NCBI GenBank assembly: GCA_015233265.1
Contig: JADFXZ010000163.1
Coordinates: forward strand, 1-5,073
DNA length: 5,073 nucleotides
Direction of reading: 5' to 3'
Origin: Nitrospirota bacterium
GTDB lineage: Bacteria > Nitrospirota > Thermodesulfovibrionia > Thermodesulfovibrionales > Magnetobacteriaceae
This document shows positions 4,787-5,073 of the stretch, piece by piece. The notes beneath the pieces are model-generated. The model ran no database searches. It was not told the origin of the DNA and saw only the letters and a list, made by a program, of their open reading frames with translations. The translations under genes were made by a program, and so were the position numbers. Every line of letters begins with the position of its first letter. The first letter of the stretch is position 1.

Positions 4787-5073
4787 TCACAATATCCCTA
4801 TTGCCGCATGGTGGACGTGCTGAAAACCGCTTAGGCGGTCGTCCTGGTCATCGATTTCCCATTCGTTAAGCGCCCCCGTTTCGATATTAACCATACCTAT
4901 CGTTCTGGAGCTAAAGGCGCCGTTGTTAAAGGTACAATATGTATATGCCATATAGCCGTTGTTTATCTGGCACGAGACCGCGCGGATGTCCCCCGTTAAG
5001 TTTGTCTTAATAACGAAGCCACCCTTTATTTTATAAGCAATAGAGTACGTTATAACTGTCGGCTCAGTTTTTT
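4787..5073 (-). CDS. C-terminal part of an unrecognised protein, cut by the right edge
   Basis: Read on the - strand from the right edge, one frame is open for 94 residues to TGA (4789-4787); the start is outside the window. The visible part alternates hydrophobic and polar residues with frequent Asn/Gly turns (KIKGGFVIK, CQINNGYMAY, FNNGAFSS, IGMVNIETGALNEW), which suggests beta strands. The last of these, VNIETGALNEW, looks like a beta-propeller blade (strand, D/E-T-G turn, strand, Trp). It ends with a His-rich FQHVHHAAIGIL. I do not recognise the family, and the function is unknown. The case for coding is the long open frame, sensible residue composition, and the same orientation as the ferredoxin gene 88 bases downstream. 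The other five frames here give nothing comparable. Confidence 0.65.
   Translation of the reverse strand, partial: KTEPTVITYSIAYKIKGGFVIKTNLTGDIRAVSCQINNGYMAYTYCTFNNGAFSSRTIGMVNIETGALNEWEIDDQDDRLSGFQHVHHAAIGIL

Noticed and set aside
1..5073. CRISPR array, tRNA, insertion sequence, toxin-antitoxin or phage module
   Set aside because: I looked for spaced direct repeats, cloverleaf sequences, transposase motifs and paired small genes and found none; coding density leaves little room for them.

Overview
The window reads as ordinary, densely packed bacterial chromosome with short intergenic gaps and about 50% G+C by eye. There are no tRNA or rRNA genes, CRISPR arrays, insertion sequences or phage genes that I can recognise. 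The genes (FabL-like reductase, long acyl carrier protein, FabF, Ogt, SprT-like protein, Thermotoga-type ferredoxin) suit a Gram-negative, probably anaerobic, lineage such as Nitrospirota or the former Deltaproteobacteria. That placement is an impression from protein style, not a demonstrated match.

Region 1 (1-2178, + strand) is the 3' part of a fatty-acid or polyketide-like elongation operon. It holds the C-terminus of an SDR reductase resembling FabL-type enoyl-ACP reductase, then an unusually long acyl carrier protein, then a complete FabF-type ketosynthase. The carrier protein ends in a CxxC-x14-CxxC zinc-ribbon-like module. A private carrier, condensing enzyme and reductase side by side suggest a specialised acyl chain in addition to, or instead of, the housekeeping pathway. 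Upstream partners lie outside the window.

Region 2 (2179-3644, + strand) starts with a strong sigma70-type promoter (TTGACA, 16 bases, TATAAA) whose -35 box overlaps a 6-bp inverted repeat. It drives three closely spaced genes: a 70-residue DUF3553-like protein, the O6-alkylguanine repair protein Ogt, and a SprT-like zinc metalloprotease. The set looks like a small DNA-damage operon: alkyl-base reversal next to a protease family whose relatives degrade DNA-protein crosslinks, plus a small beta-barrel-like protein of unknown role.

Region 3 (3688-5073, - strand) converges on region 2. It contains the C-terminus of an unrecognised, beta-rich protein entering from the right edge, then a 66-residue [4Fe-4S] ferredoxin, then a class I SAM-dependent methyltransferase 15 bases behind it. 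The ferredoxin has an extended -10 promoter so close to its ATG that the transcript should be leaderless.

The points most worth a second look are the carrier protein/zinc-ribbon fusion with its atypical FabF, the DUF3553-Ogt-SprT operon with its candidate operator, and the predicted leaderless ferredoxin transcript.
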